Shown here in pieces: positions 18,098-26,133 of a stretch of 64,000 bases of DNA; within the stretch, counting starts at the first letter, position 1; every line of letters begins with the position of its first letter. The stretch is from positions 124,001 to 188,000 of the forward strand of contig CABVDH010000001.1 of the NCBI GenBank assembly GCA_902497065.1, given 5' to 3'. The translations under genes were made by a program, and so were the position numbers. Below the pieces are notes generated by a model. It ran no database searches and had not been told where the DNA came from. It worked only from the letters and a program-made list of their open reading frames with translations. The DNA is from an uncultured Collinsella sp. Its GTDB lineage: Bacteria; Actinomycetota; Coriobacteriia; Coriobacteriales; Coriobacteriaceae.

Positions 18098-18210
18098 GAC
18101 GAGGGCTTAGTTCCCCAATCTTTCCGCAGGGGGCAAAAAGCCTCGCCGCACGAAGTGCGCAGCGAGGCTTTTTGCATGCCCGAGGACGATTGGGGAACTA
18201 AGCCCTCGTC
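18098..18210 (-). repeat. Nested inverted-repeat element A2 (terminator-like) after the aldolase gene
   Basis: Outer arms 18098-18120 and 18188-18210 are perfectly complementary over 23 bp. The inner stem GCAAAAAGCCTCGC/GCGAGGCTTTTTGC is a bidirectional terminator, capped by CGCAC-TTC-GTGCG. In the direction of the aldolase gene the joints read GTCCTCGGGCAT and CCCCTGCGG, as in element A1. Confidence 0.85.
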
Positions 18211-18249
18211 CCTCCCCGGGATATGTAGCGAGTCGGAGTACCCTTGCTG

Positions 18250-19107
18250 TTACTCTGCTTTGCCCACGGAGTTGAGGTTGGTCATGCGGATCTTAACCAG
18301 CTCGGTGATCTCACGCATGCCCTCCTTGGCCGGCTTCTTGGGATCGAAGCAGGCAGGGTTCTCGGCCATGTAGGCCATGAAGCCCTTGGTGTAGGCCTGA
18401 CGCAGCTCGGTGGCGTAGTTAACCTTGCAGATGCCGTTCTTCACAGCCTCGGCAACCTGCTCATCGGGCACACCGGAGGTGCCGTGCAGAACCAGCGGCA
18501 CGTCGACGGCGTCGCGGATGGCCTTGACCACGGACTGCTCGATGTGCGGATCGCTCGTGTACACGCCGTGGCTGGTGCCAACGCCAATTGCGAGGGAGGT
18601 GCAGCCGGTGCGCTCGACGAACTCCTTGGCCTCGGCCGGATCGGTGTAGGGGCTCTCGCCCTCAACCGCGGGACCGTCGTCCTCCTTGCCGCCAACCTTA
18701 CCAAGCTCAGCCTCGACGGGCACGCCCATGGCGCGGCCAGCATCGGCGACGGACTTGGTCAGAGCGATGTTGTCCTCGAAGGACTCGTGCGAGCCGTCGA
18801 TCATGACAGAGGTGTAGCCCGTGCGGAAAGCCTGCATGCAGCGGTCATAGCCATCGCCGTGATCGAGGTGCAGAGCGACGGGCACGGAAGCGCGCTCGGC
18901 GGCAGCCTTGACCATGCCGTAGAAGTAGTCCAGACCAGCGGTCTTGATGGTGCCCGGGGTGGTCTGCATGATGACGGGGGACTTGGTCTCCTCGGCAGCG
19001 GCCAGAACGGCCATAACAAACTCGAGGTTCTCGACGTTGAAAGCGCCAACAGCGTAGTGGCCGGCCTGAGCGTCCTTGAGCATCTTTTCGGTGGTAACAA
19101 GTGCCAT
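18250..19107 (-). CDS. fba: Class II ketose-bisphosphate aldolase (fructose- or tagatose-1,6-bisphosphate)
   Basis: 285 residues of the zinc-dependent FbaA/GatY/KbaY family. Metal and substrate motifs: HLDHGDGYD (near residue 83), ELGKVGGKEDDG, GTSHGVY, LHGTSGVPDEQV and NYATELRQAY. Start at 19107 (MALVTTEKML) is supported by GAGAGGAG upstream; a 50-codon extension has no support. It splits a ketose bisphosphate into dihydroxyacetone phosphate and glyceraldehyde-3-phosphate. No separate LacD is visible, so this enzyme may also serve the tagatose pathway. Transcribed away from the DeoR regulator at 19443. Fba against GatY/KbaY cannot be settled by eye. Confidence 0.9.
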   Translation of the reverse strand: MALVTTEKMLKDAQAGHYAVGAFNVENLEFVMAVLAAAEETKSPVIMQTTPGTIKTAGLDYFYGMVKAAAERASVPVALHLDHGDGYDRCMQAFRTGYTSVMIDGSHESFEDNIALTKSVADAGRAMGVPVEAELGKVGGKEDDGPAVEGESPYTDPAEAKEFVERTGCTSLAIGVGTSHGVYTSDPHIEQSVVKAIRDAVDVPLVLHGTSGVPDEQVAEAVKNGICKVNYATELRQAYTKGFMAYMAENPACFDPKKPAKEGMREITELVKIRMTNLNSVGKAE

Positions 19108-19363
19108 GAGCGTTTGCTCCTCTCCCTCGCCCGCATCTGGACATCGGGCGTAGTTGTTCACAAGGCTTTTTACCTTGCGTTTTGCTGCGCTCATTGTATG
19201 AAATTCAGCAGCTTTGCACGTGCGAGATATTGAGCCCATGCAGGTCAATACAGTCATTTTTGAAAAGCAAACGGAAGAAATTTGAGCCGAGTGAACATGT
19301 TTGATATTGAATTTTTGGCGTTCAGCGTCTTTCTTTTATAGAAAAGATAAGTAATCGAAAGGT

Positions 19364-19386
19364 ATTTTCTTACTCAAAAAGAAAAT
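19364..19386. promoter_or_regulatory. Candidate operator in the aldolase-DeoR divergent region
   Basis: ATTTTCTT and AAGAAAAT around a 7-base centre, in an AT-rich intergenic region of 335 bp (19108-19442) that must hold both divergent promoters. Confidence 0.35.
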
Positions 19387-19442
19387 GAACGAAAATAGAG
19401 TCAACACAATTCCTGCAAATTTCAGACGATGATGGAGCAGAT

Positions 19443-20246
19443 ATGGCCCACGCAACAACCCGAGCTTTCGCCGACGAGCGTCGTTCCGCCATCATGGAGA
19501 TGCTCGATCATAATGCCTCGGTGCAGGTAGCAGAAATCGCCCAGACCTTTGGCGTGTCCTCCGTCACCGCCCGCGCCGACCTGGACGCGCTCGCCGAAGC
19601 AGGCAAGCTGCGCCGCACGCATGGCGGTGCCGTATCGCTCCACAAACGTCTGACCGTCTCCACGCAGGATCGCCGCATCAATGTCAACGTCGCCGCCAAG
19701 CAGGCCATCGCGCAAAGCGCCATCGAGCTCGTCAATGACGGCGACACGCTGCTCGTCGACTCGGGCACCACGGCGCTCGAGTTCGTCCGGCTCCTCGATC
19801 AGCGCGACGGTATCACCGTCATCACGGCCGACATTACCATTGCCGATTACATCGACGAGAGCATGCCCTCGGTCGATGTCGTCATGCTGGGCGGGGCGCT
19901 GCGCAAAGGCCATCGTTATTTGTACGGACCGCTCACTATGCAGGCGCTCCAAATGGTCCATGCCGATCTGGCCGTCATGTGCCCCGGCGCCTTTGTCCCC
20001 AGCTGCGGCTTTACGACCGACTTTCCCCAGATGGCCGAGACCAAAACGGCTATGATCACCGCGGCCCATCAAAGCGTCGCCCTCATGGACGCCAGCAAGG
20101 TTAACGGACGCGGCATGTACCGCTTTGCCGAGCTTGCCGATGTCGACTCCATCGTGATGGACCGTGACCCCGACCATGCCGTCGCCACCTCGATCGCCGA
20201 GGCCACTGACAGCTCACGTCCAGCCCTCGTCATCGCCGGCGCTTAA
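19443..20246 (+). CDS. DeoR-family transcriptional regulator (DeoR-1)
   Basis: 267 residues: N-terminal DeoR helix-turn-helix (RRSAIMEMLDHNASVQVAEIAQTFGVSSVTARADLDAL) followed by the sugar-phosphate-sensing domain with VDSGTTALEFVRLL and GGALRKGH, which bind phosphosugars in this family. GGAG lies 6 bases before the ATG. Divergent from the aldolase gene, so a role in its control through a glycolytic or tagatose phosphate is likely (inference). Confidence 0.9.
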   Translation: MAHATTRAFADERRSAIMEMLDHNASVQVAEIAQTFGVSSVTARADLDALAEAGKLRRTHGGAVSLHKRLTVSTQDRRINVNVAAKQAIAQSAIELVNDGDTLLVDSGTTALEFVRLLDQRDGITVITADITIADYIDESMPSVDVVMLGGALRKGHRYLYGPLTMQALQMVHADLAVMCPGAFVPSCGFTTDFPQMAETKTAMITAAHQSVALMDASKVNGRGMYRFAELADVDSIVMDRDPDHAVATSIAEATDSSRPALVIAGA

Positions 20247-20250
20247 ACAA

Positions 20251-20283
20251 AAACCACCACAAAGGTCTCCTTTGTGGTGGTTG
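20251..20283. terminator. Bidirectional terminator between convergent genes
   Basis: AACCACCACAAAGG and its complement around TCT, with A-rich and T-containing flanks, between the DeoR gene and the flavodiiron gene. Confidence 0.85.
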
Positions 20284-20305
20284 AGCATCAGAAGTGAATG
20301 TGTCG

Positions 20306-21466
20306 CTACTTGGACAGCTCGTCGGCAAGGGCCTCGATCTGAGCGCGCGAGGCGTCGTTGAGCGAGCCCAGCACGGTCACCTTGTTCTGCGTCAGGGTGA
20401 TGTCCTTCATGCCCTCGAGCTCCTTGGTCATAACCTTGGCAGCTGCAGGCGCCCAAGAGCCGGCCTCGACGAGCGCCACCGTACGGTTCTGGTAGGCGTG
20501 CTCGGCGAGCGTATGGATGAAGGTGCTCATGCACGGGAAGATCTCGCCCTGATAGGTGATGGAGGCGAGCACCAGACGGTCATAGCGGAACGCATCCTCA
20601 ACGGCCTCAGCCATATCGTCGCGAGCCAGGTCAAAGACGGAAACCTTCTGGCCGCGAGCCTCAAGCGCAGATGCGAGTTCCTCGACGGCAGCCTTCAGAT
20701 GGCCATACACGCTCGCATAGGCGATCGTGATGCCCTCGTCCTCGGGCTGATAGCTCGACCAGGTGTTATAGGTATCGAGATAATAGCCCAGATTCTCGGT
20801 CAGCACGGGGCCGTGGAGCGGGCAGATGATCTGGATGTCCAGGTCGGCGGCCTTCTTGAGGACGGCCTGTACGAACTTGCCGAACTTACCGACGATGCCA
20901 AAGTAGTAGCGGCGAGCCTCGCAAGCCCAGCCCTCGGGATCCTCGATGTCGTTGGCGCCAAACTTGCCAAAGCCGTCGGCGCTAAAGAGCACCTTGTCGG
21001 TGGCCTCGTAAGAGAACAGCACCTCGGGCCAGTGAACGTTGGGGGCGCCGATAAAGGTCAGGCTGTGGCCGCCCAGATCGAGCACATCGCCCTCTTTGAC
21101 GACCATCTTGCGCTCGGGGAAGTCGGTGCCAAAGTAGTTGACCATCATGCGGAAGGCGCCCATGCTAGCCACGATCTGCGCCTGGGGATAGCGCTCCATA
21201 AAGGCGGCAATGCCGGCGGAGTGATCGGGCTCCATGTGATGGACAACCAGGTAGTCGGGCGTACGGCCGTCGAGCGCGGCCTCGAGGTTGCCGAGCCACT
21301 CGTCAACAAAACCGCCGTCGACTGAATCGGCGACAGCGATTTTATCGCCCAAGATAACGTAGCTGTTATATGCCATACCGTTCTCGGACACGTCGTACTG
21401 GCCCTCGAACAGGTCAATGTCGTGATCGTCGACACCGATGTAGCGGATATCCTTGGTGATCTCCAT
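20306..21466 (-). CDS. fprA: Flavodiiron protein (A-type flavoprotein, oxygen/NO reductase)
   Basis: 386 residues. The metallo-beta-lactamase-like domain has the diiron ligands HHMEPDHSAG (H-x-E-x-D-H), NVHWPEV, SADGFG and PLHGP; residues from about 240 form a flavodoxin domain (IAYASVYGHLKAAVEELA) that binds FMN. It reduces O2 to water or NO to N2O, protecting anaerobes. ATG at 21466 with AGGAGG 9 bases upstream. No rubredoxin domain is fused and none is adjacent. Confidence 0.93.
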   Translation of the reverse strand: MEITKDIRYIGVDDHDIDLFEGQYDVSENGMAYNSYVILGDKIAVADSVDGGFVDEWLGNLEAALDGRTPDYLVVHHMEPDHSAGIAAFMERYPQAQIVASMGAFRMMVNYFGTDFPERKMVVKEGDVLDLGGHSLTFIGAPNVHWPEVLFSYEATDKVLFSADGFGKFGANDIEDPEGWACEARRYYFGIVGKFGKFVQAVLKKAADLDIQIICPLHGPVLTENLGYYLDTYNTWSSYQPEDEGITIAYASVYGHLKAAVEELASALEARGQKVSVFDLARDDMAEAVEDAFRYDRLVLASITYQGEIFPCMSTFIHTLAEHAYQNRTVALVEAGSWAPAAAKVMTKELEGMKDITLTQNKVTVLGSLNDASRAQIEALADELSK

Positions 21467-21595
21467 CAGGCAAAGCCTCCTAGATAGACAAAAGAACTCG
21501 TCTATCATAACACTCGTCTTCATAGCCACGGCTATCTGCCAGCATCCTTATCGATTGTTATTGAGGCGGAATATACCGCCGTTGACCTGCAAAAA

Positions 21596-22627
21596 CTATA
21601 CGCGCGGCGCTGCCGTGCTATGTCGAATAATGAGCTGGCCGGGAATACGAATGGCAACGGTTTTGCCCGCCGTACCCGCCTCGGGAACCGCATGCTCGAA
21701 TACCTCGCGCCCACGCTGATGCAAATCGAATCGAACGGTCGTGAGCTCGTTGTGTGCTACAAAATCATCGAGCGAGTCATCGACGCCCACCACGCTCACG
21801 TCCTCGGGCACGCGCAGACCGCTATCGCGCAGCGCTGCAATCGCGCCATTTGCCATCTGGTCGTTTGCCGCGTAAATCGCCGTCATGGTGCGATCGTGCT
21901 CGGCCAGGTACCTGCCGGCCTCGTAGCCGCTGTTGGCAGACCAGTCGCCCTCGAGCGGCTCTGCCGGCTCGATGTGTTTACGCTCGAGTGCATCTTGCCA
22001 ACCGGCGCGACGAAATTGCTCGTCGACCGAGAACGACGGGCCACCAATATAGCGAATTTGCTCGTGCCCCAGCTCAAACAGGTGATCCATAAGCAATAAC
22101 GAGCAGCCGTAATGGTCGGAATCGACCGTGGTCACCCGCGGATGCGCGTACATGGTAACAATGACCGTACCAATGCCCGGCAGTGGATCAAACGTCTCAA
22201 AATCGGGCGCCATGCGGCTCATGCCGATAATGATGCCGTCCACGGGCAGCGCGGCCATACGACGCGTGGCCTCAGCAAGCGAAAACTCCTCGGTCTTGGA
22301 CATCTCGACCAGCGTGATGGCGCAATTATGCTCGCGAGCAGCGCTGGCGATGCCGTCGATCATTGAGAGGTTGCCAAACTTGGTGACATCGTTGACGCAC
22401 AGGCCGACCGAATGGTAACGACCGTCGCGCAGCGAGCGACCGGCATAACTCGGACGAAAGCCGAGCTCTTGCATGGCGGCCTGCACGCGCTGGCGCGTCT
22501 GCTCGTTAACGTTGGGCAAGCCGTTGGCGACGCGCGAAACCGTCTGCTGCGAAACGCCGGCAGCGCGGGCGACGTCGGCCATGGAGACCGGACGCGAACT
22601 GGTATCGTTGGACGGGCGCCTTGCCAC
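21596..22627 (-). CDS. LacI-family regulator divergent from galKT (LacI-2)
   Basis: 343 residues from a GTG start at 22627 (AAGGTGATCCT upstream); the frame extends further but without support. HTH about residues 16-40 (SMADVARAAGVSQQTVSRVANGL), then an effector-binding domain. Three candidate operators (TGTTAACGTACTC type) fill the gap to galK, so it most likely represses galKT and itself in response to galactose or a derivative. One of five LacI paralogues in the window. Confidence 0.9.
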   Translation of the reverse strand: MARRPSNDTSSRPVSMADVARAAGVSQQTVSRVANGLPNVNEQTRQRVQAAMQELGFRPSYAGRSLRDGRYHSVGLCVNDVTKFGNLSMIDGIASAAREHNCAITLVEMSKTEEFSLAEATRRMAALPVDGIIIGMSRMAPDFETFDPLPGIGTVIVTMYAHPRVTTVDSDHYGCSLLLMDHLFELGHEQIRYIGGPSFSVDEQFRRAGWQDALERKHIEPAEPLEGDWSANSGYEAGRYLAEHDRTMTAIYAANDQMANGAIAALRDSGLRVPEDVSVVGVDDSLDDFVAHNELTTVRFDLHQRGREVFEHAVPEAGTAGKTVAIRIPGQLIIRHSTAAPRV

Positions 22628-22720
22628 AGGATCACCTTCACCCTTGCGAGATTTGAATAGCGTGAATGTCGGCCCGAGCGGAAACACGCCCCGCACCGAG
22701 GCCCGCTATCGTGGGACGCA

Positions 22721-22733
22721 TGTTAACGTACTC
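22721..22733. promoter_or_regulatory. LacI-2 operator 1
   Basis: TGTTAACGTACTC, between lacI-2 and galK. Confidence 0.6.
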
Positions 22734-22781
22734 TACTTTTTCTATCAGCGGTTCTTTTGCTCCATATGTCCATACAGCCAC

Positions 22782-22792
22782 ACCGTTCACGG
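22782..22792 (+). promoter_or_regulatory. Shared motif, copy 3 (galKT)
   Basis: ACCGTTCACGG, between LacI-2 operators 1 and 2. Confidence 0.5.
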
Positions 22793-22844
22793 CCGAAAAT
22801 CTACCGATTACCAGATTCTCAAAAAAGGAGATACGTTGTGCTAT

Positions 22845-22857
22845 GAGTACGTTAACA
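22845..22857. promoter_or_regulatory. LacI-2 operator 2
   Basis: GAGTACGTTAACA, the exact reverse complement of operator 1. Confidence 0.65.
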
Positions 22858-22907
22858 TACCCTTTAACGTGCGGTGCCGCGACCGTCTGGTTTGTGGTGC
22901 TCAAAAT

Positions 22908-22920
22908 TGTTAACGTACTC
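22908..22920. promoter_or_regulatory. LacI-2 operator 3
   Basis: TGTTAACGTACTC, identical to operator 1, 46 bp before the galK start. Confidence 0.65.
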
Positions 22921-22965
22921 ATAATGACACGGACCAGTCTCTCCGGCGTCAAGGAAAGGACCCAT

Positions 22966-24171
22966 ATGACCGCCCCCGACGAAAAGACACTCGCCACGCT
23001 CACCAAGCTGTTTGAGGAGGAGTTTGGCCCCATCGGCGACCGCCAGGTGCTCTACGTGCACGCGCCCGGCCGTTCCGAAATCAGTGGCAACCACACCGAT
23101 CACGAGGGCGGCCACGTTATCGCCGGCTCGCTCGATGTCGCCGTCGACGGCATCGCCGTAGCGACCGACACCAACAAGGTCCGCGTTGCCGATGAGGGCT
23201 ACCCCACCTTTGAGATCACGCTCGATACGCTAGACGTTCAGGAGTCCGAGAAGGGCACGTCCGCAAGCCTCGTCCGCGGCATGGCCCACGAAATCGCCTC
23301 TCTGGGCGTTGAGCCCCAGGGCTTCGACTTTGCCTTCACCTGCTCCGTCCCCTCGGGCGGCGGTCTTTCGAGCTCCGCTGCTGTCGAGGCGGCATACGGT
23401 CGCGCCATGGAGACGCTCTGGGACGCACCCGCCATCGAGCCCGTCGCGCTCGCCCAGATGAGCCAGCGCACCGAGAACAACTATTACGGCAAGCCCTGCG
23501 GTCTGATGGACCAGGCCGCCGTTTGCTTGGGCGGCCTCGCCTACATGGACTTTGAGGATCAGGCTCAGCCTAAAACCCAGAAGCTCGAGCTCAACTTTGA
23601 GGATCACGGTTATGCGCTCGTGCTCGTTAAGGTCGGTGCCGACCACGTGGCCGCCACCGATGACTACGCCGCCGTTCCGCGCGAGATGCAGGACGTCGCC
23701 GCCGAGTTTGGCAAGGCACGCCTGTGCGAGGTAAACGTGGCGGACTTTGACGCCAAGCTCCCCGAGCTGCGCGCCAAGCTGGGCGACCGTGCCTGCCTGC
23801 GCGCCGTTCACTACTGGTACGAAAACGGCCTGGTCGACAAGCGCTGGGCAGCCCTGAACGCCGGCGACATCGACCAGTTCCTGGTCCTGACGCGCGAGTC
23901 CGGCGCCAGCTCTGCCATGTACCTGCAGAATGTCGTTGCCAAGCTGGGCTCCGAGCAGCCTTCCATGTATGCCCTGGCGCTGGCCGAGCACGTGCTCGAC
24001 GGCCGCGGCGCCGTTCGTATCCACGGTGGCGGCTTTGGTGGCACCATCCAGGCCTTCGTGCCGCTCGACCTGGTCGACACCTTCATCACCAAGATGAACG
24101 GCTGGCTGGGCGAGGGCTCTGCCCGCCACTACGCAATTTCTGACAAGGGGGCTTACGCGGCATGGCTGTAA
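22966..24171 (+). CDS. galK: Galactokinase
   Basis: Phosphorylates galactose to galactose-1-phosphate, entry to the Leloir pathway. 401 residues of the GHMP kinase fold: galactose-binding GRSEISGNHTDHEGG (residues 35-49), ATP-binding PSGGGLSSSAAVE (about 129-141), KPCGLMDQ with the catalytic Asp, and GGGFGGTIQAF near the C-terminus. Start at 22966 follows AAGGAAAGGA. The last four codons overlap the start of galT, so the pair is translationally coupled. Confidence 0.95.
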   Translation: MTAPDEKTLATLTKLFEEEFGPIGDRQVLYVHAPGRSEISGNHTDHEGGHVIAGSLDVAVDGIAVATDTNKVRVADEGYPTFEITLDTLDVQESEKGTSASLVRGMAHEIASLGVEPQGFDFAFTCSVPSGGGLSSSAAVEAAYGRAMETLWDAPAIEPVALAQMSQRTENNYYGKPCGLMDQAAVCLGGLAYMDFEDQAQPKTQKLELNFEDHGYALVLVKVGADHVAATDDYAAVPREMQDVAAEFGKARLCEVNVADFDAKLPELRAKLGDRACLRAVHYWYENGLVDKRWAALNAGDIDQFLVLTRESGASSAMYLQNVVAKLGSEQPSMYALALAEHVLDGRGAVRIHGGGFGGTIQAFVPLDLVDTFITKMNGWLGEGSARHYAISDKGAYAAWL

Positions 24172-25790
24172 TGACTGACGTGCGCGAGGCCGCGCAGAAC
24201 CTGATCGAGTACGCTATCCACCGATCGATGATCGGCCAGGACGATCGCATCTGGGCGTATAACACCATTCTCGAGTGCATCGGTGCTACGGGCCCGGCGC
24301 TCGACATGGCCTGGGCGCTCCAGGTCGAAAAACTCTCGCTCTTGCACCCCGACGCCCTGCCCAACTTTGACCTTGAAGGCACACTTGCCGCGCTTGCCGA
24401 GGCGGCTGTTGCCAACGGCGCCGCCGAGGACACGGCATCGGGCCGCGACCGCATCGCCATGCGCATCATGGGCGCGCTCATGCCAAGGCCTTCGGTTGTA
24501 AACGAGGAGTTCAACGGACGCATGGGCGTCAACGAGCCCCGCGCCGCGACCGACTGGTTCTACGGCCTGTGCTGCGACGCCGGCTACGTGCGCCGTGCCG
24601 CCATCGCGCGCAACATCAAATGGAGCACCCCCACCAACTGGGGCGACCTCGAGATTACCATCAACCTGTCAAAGCCCGAAAAGGACCCGCGCGATATTGC
24701 CGCGGCCGGCGCCGCCAAAAACACGGGCGAGAAGTATCCCGCCTGCCAGCTCTGCATCGAAAACGAAGGCTATCCCGGACGCTCCGCTGCAGCCGACGGC
24801 GGCGCCCATCCCGCCCGCCAGAATCTGCGCGTTATCCCCATTAAGCTCGACGGCGAGCGCTGGGGCTTCCAATACAGCCCGTACGCGTACTTTAACGAGC
24901 ACTGCATTGCCATGAGCTCCGAGCATCGTCCGATGCACGTCGACCGCAAGGGCCTGACCTGCCTGCTCGACTTTGTGGACCTGTTCCCGCACTATTTCAT
25001 TGGCTCCAACGCCGACCTGCCCATCGTGGGCGGCTCGATCTTGTCGCACGACCACTTCCAGGGCGGCGCGCACGAGTTCCCCATGATGCATGCCGCCGAG
25101 GTCTCGCAGTTTAGCGTGCCCGGTTTTGACCAGGTCAGCGGTACCGTGCTGCAGTGGCCGCTCTCGGTGCTGCGACTGCGTTCGCACGACCGCGCCCAGC
25201 TGCTCGACGCCGCCGAGAAGATTATCCTTGCCTGGCGCGAGTGGACCGATGAGTCGGTTGGCGTCGTCGCGCACACAGCCGATGGCGTGGCGCACAACAC
25301 CGTGACGCCCGTCATCCGCCGCGTCGACTCCCGCGGCAATGCCGGCGGCGAAATCTACGAGGCCTACCTGGCGCTTCGCTGCAACATCACGACTGACGAG
25401 CATCCGCTGGGCGTATTCCACCCGCATGCCGAGTACCACCACATTAAGAAGGAGAACATCGGCCTGATCGAGGTCATGGGCCTGGCCATTTTGCCGCCAC
25501 GCCTGGTTCCCGAGCTCGGCGCCGTCCGCGAGCACCTGCTGGCCGCCAAGGTCGACGCAAGCTACGACCTTGGCGCCGCACTCGAGGGCGACGACCTTTG
25601 CCGCAGCCACGCCGCATGGGCCGAGGATGTCTTTGCACGCCGCGCCGATGAACTTACGACCGACAACGCCATCGACATCCTGCACGAAGAGGTCGGCGTG
25701 GTGTTTGGCCACGTGCTCGACAACGCCGGCGTCTTTAAGTGGGACGAGGCAGGACGCGCCGCCCAACAGCGCTTTATCGACTCGCTATAG
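24162..25790 (+). CDS. galT: UDP-glucose--hexose-1-phosphate uridylyltransferase (class II GalT)
   Basis: 542 residues, the long GalT form found in Firmicutes and Coriobacteriia, distinct from the 350-residue E. coli type. Seen: N-terminal YAIHRSMIGQDDRIWAYNT, RPSVVNEEF, the histidine-rich SILSHDHFQGGAHEFPM and FHPHAEYHHIKKENIGLIEVMG. It exchanges UMP between UDP-glucose and galactose-1-phosphate. It overlaps galK by 10 bp; a second ATG at 24171 overlaps the galK stop and is an alternative start. No galE is in the window. Confidence 0.93.
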   Translation: MAVMTDVREAAQNLIEYAIHRSMIGQDDRIWAYNTILECIGATGPALDMAWALQVEKLSLLHPDALPNFDLEGTLAALAEAAVANGAAEDTASGRDRIAMRIMGALMPRPSVVNEEFNGRMGVNEPRAATDWFYGLCCDAGYVRRAAIARNIKWSTPTNWGDLEITINLSKPEKDPRDIAAAGAAKNTGEKYPACQLCIENEGYPGRSAAADGGAHPARQNLRVIPIKLDGERWGFQYSPYAYFNEHCIAMSSEHRPMHVDRKGLTCLLDFVDLFPHYFIGSNADLPIVGGSILSHDHFQGGAHEFPMMHAAEVSQFSVPGFDQVSGTVLQWPLSVLRLRSHDRAQLLDAAEKIILAWREWTDESVGVVAHTADGVAHNTVTPVIRRVDSRGNAGGEIYEAYLALRCNITTDEHPLGVFHPHAEYHHIKKENIGLIEVMGLAILPPRLVPELGAVREHLLAAKVDASYDLGAALEGDDLCRSHAAWAEDVFARRADELTTDNAIDILHEEVGVVFGHVLDNAGVFKWDEAGRAAQQRFIDSL

Positions 25791-25837
25791 CATGCGAGCT
25801 CGAACGCACGCACTCAACAAATAGCGTCTACACGACA

Positions 25838-25877
25838 ACGGCGCCCGCCGGCAACATCACCGACGGGCGCCGTTTTT
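25838..25877 (+). terminator. galKT terminator
   Basis: ACGGCGCCCG pairs with CGGGCGCCGT and is followed by TTTT, 48 bp past the galT stop. Confidence 0.88.
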
Positions 25878-25881
25878 GAGT

Positions 25882-25952
25882 GTAGTCATTGGGGTCATTC
25901 TTAAGGGGCGTTCTTAAACGACTAGTCATTAAAGAGCGTCCCCAATGACTAC
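25882..25952. repeat. Inverted-repeat element E
   Basis: 13-bp perfect arms GTAGTCATTGGGG (25882-25894) and CCCCAATGACTAC (25940-25952) with further imperfect pairing inside (GGGGCGTTCTT with AAAGAGCGTCCCC). The right-arm core CCCCAATGACTA also occurs near 13112 and 30568. Confidence 0.55.
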
Positions 25953-25985
25953 TTGCGACCAAGGCAACGCCGGTGTCTTGGCAAC

Positions 25986-26132
25986 GACAGCGAAAACGCC
26001 CCTAAGCGAGCAAGGTGACGTGAAAGAGGAGGGCATTGACCTTTTGGTCATGCCCGACGATTGAACGTCAGATTGCCGCTTAGGGGCGTTTGCAGCGTCG
26101 CGCCGTTACGCGGTTTGGTAAAACCGCGTAAC
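25986..26132 (-). repeat. Nested inverted-repeat element B2 directly after lacC-1
   Basis: Minus-strand counterpart of B1, starting one base after the lacC stop: hairpin 26105-26132 (GTTACGCGG/CCGCGTAAC, loop with TTTTACCA), then 15-bp perfect arms 26077-26091 and 25994-26008 enclosing CAATCTGACGTTCAA, an inner GGGCAT/ATGCCC stem around TGACC/GGTCA, and TTTCACGTCACCTTG, ending TCGCTGTC. Outer and inner stem sequences differ from B1. Confidence 0.85.
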
Positions 26133-26133
26133 C

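Noticed and set aside
24162..24180. Frameshift between galK and galT
   Set aside because: The overlap is a normal coupled stop-start; both proteins have complete ends.
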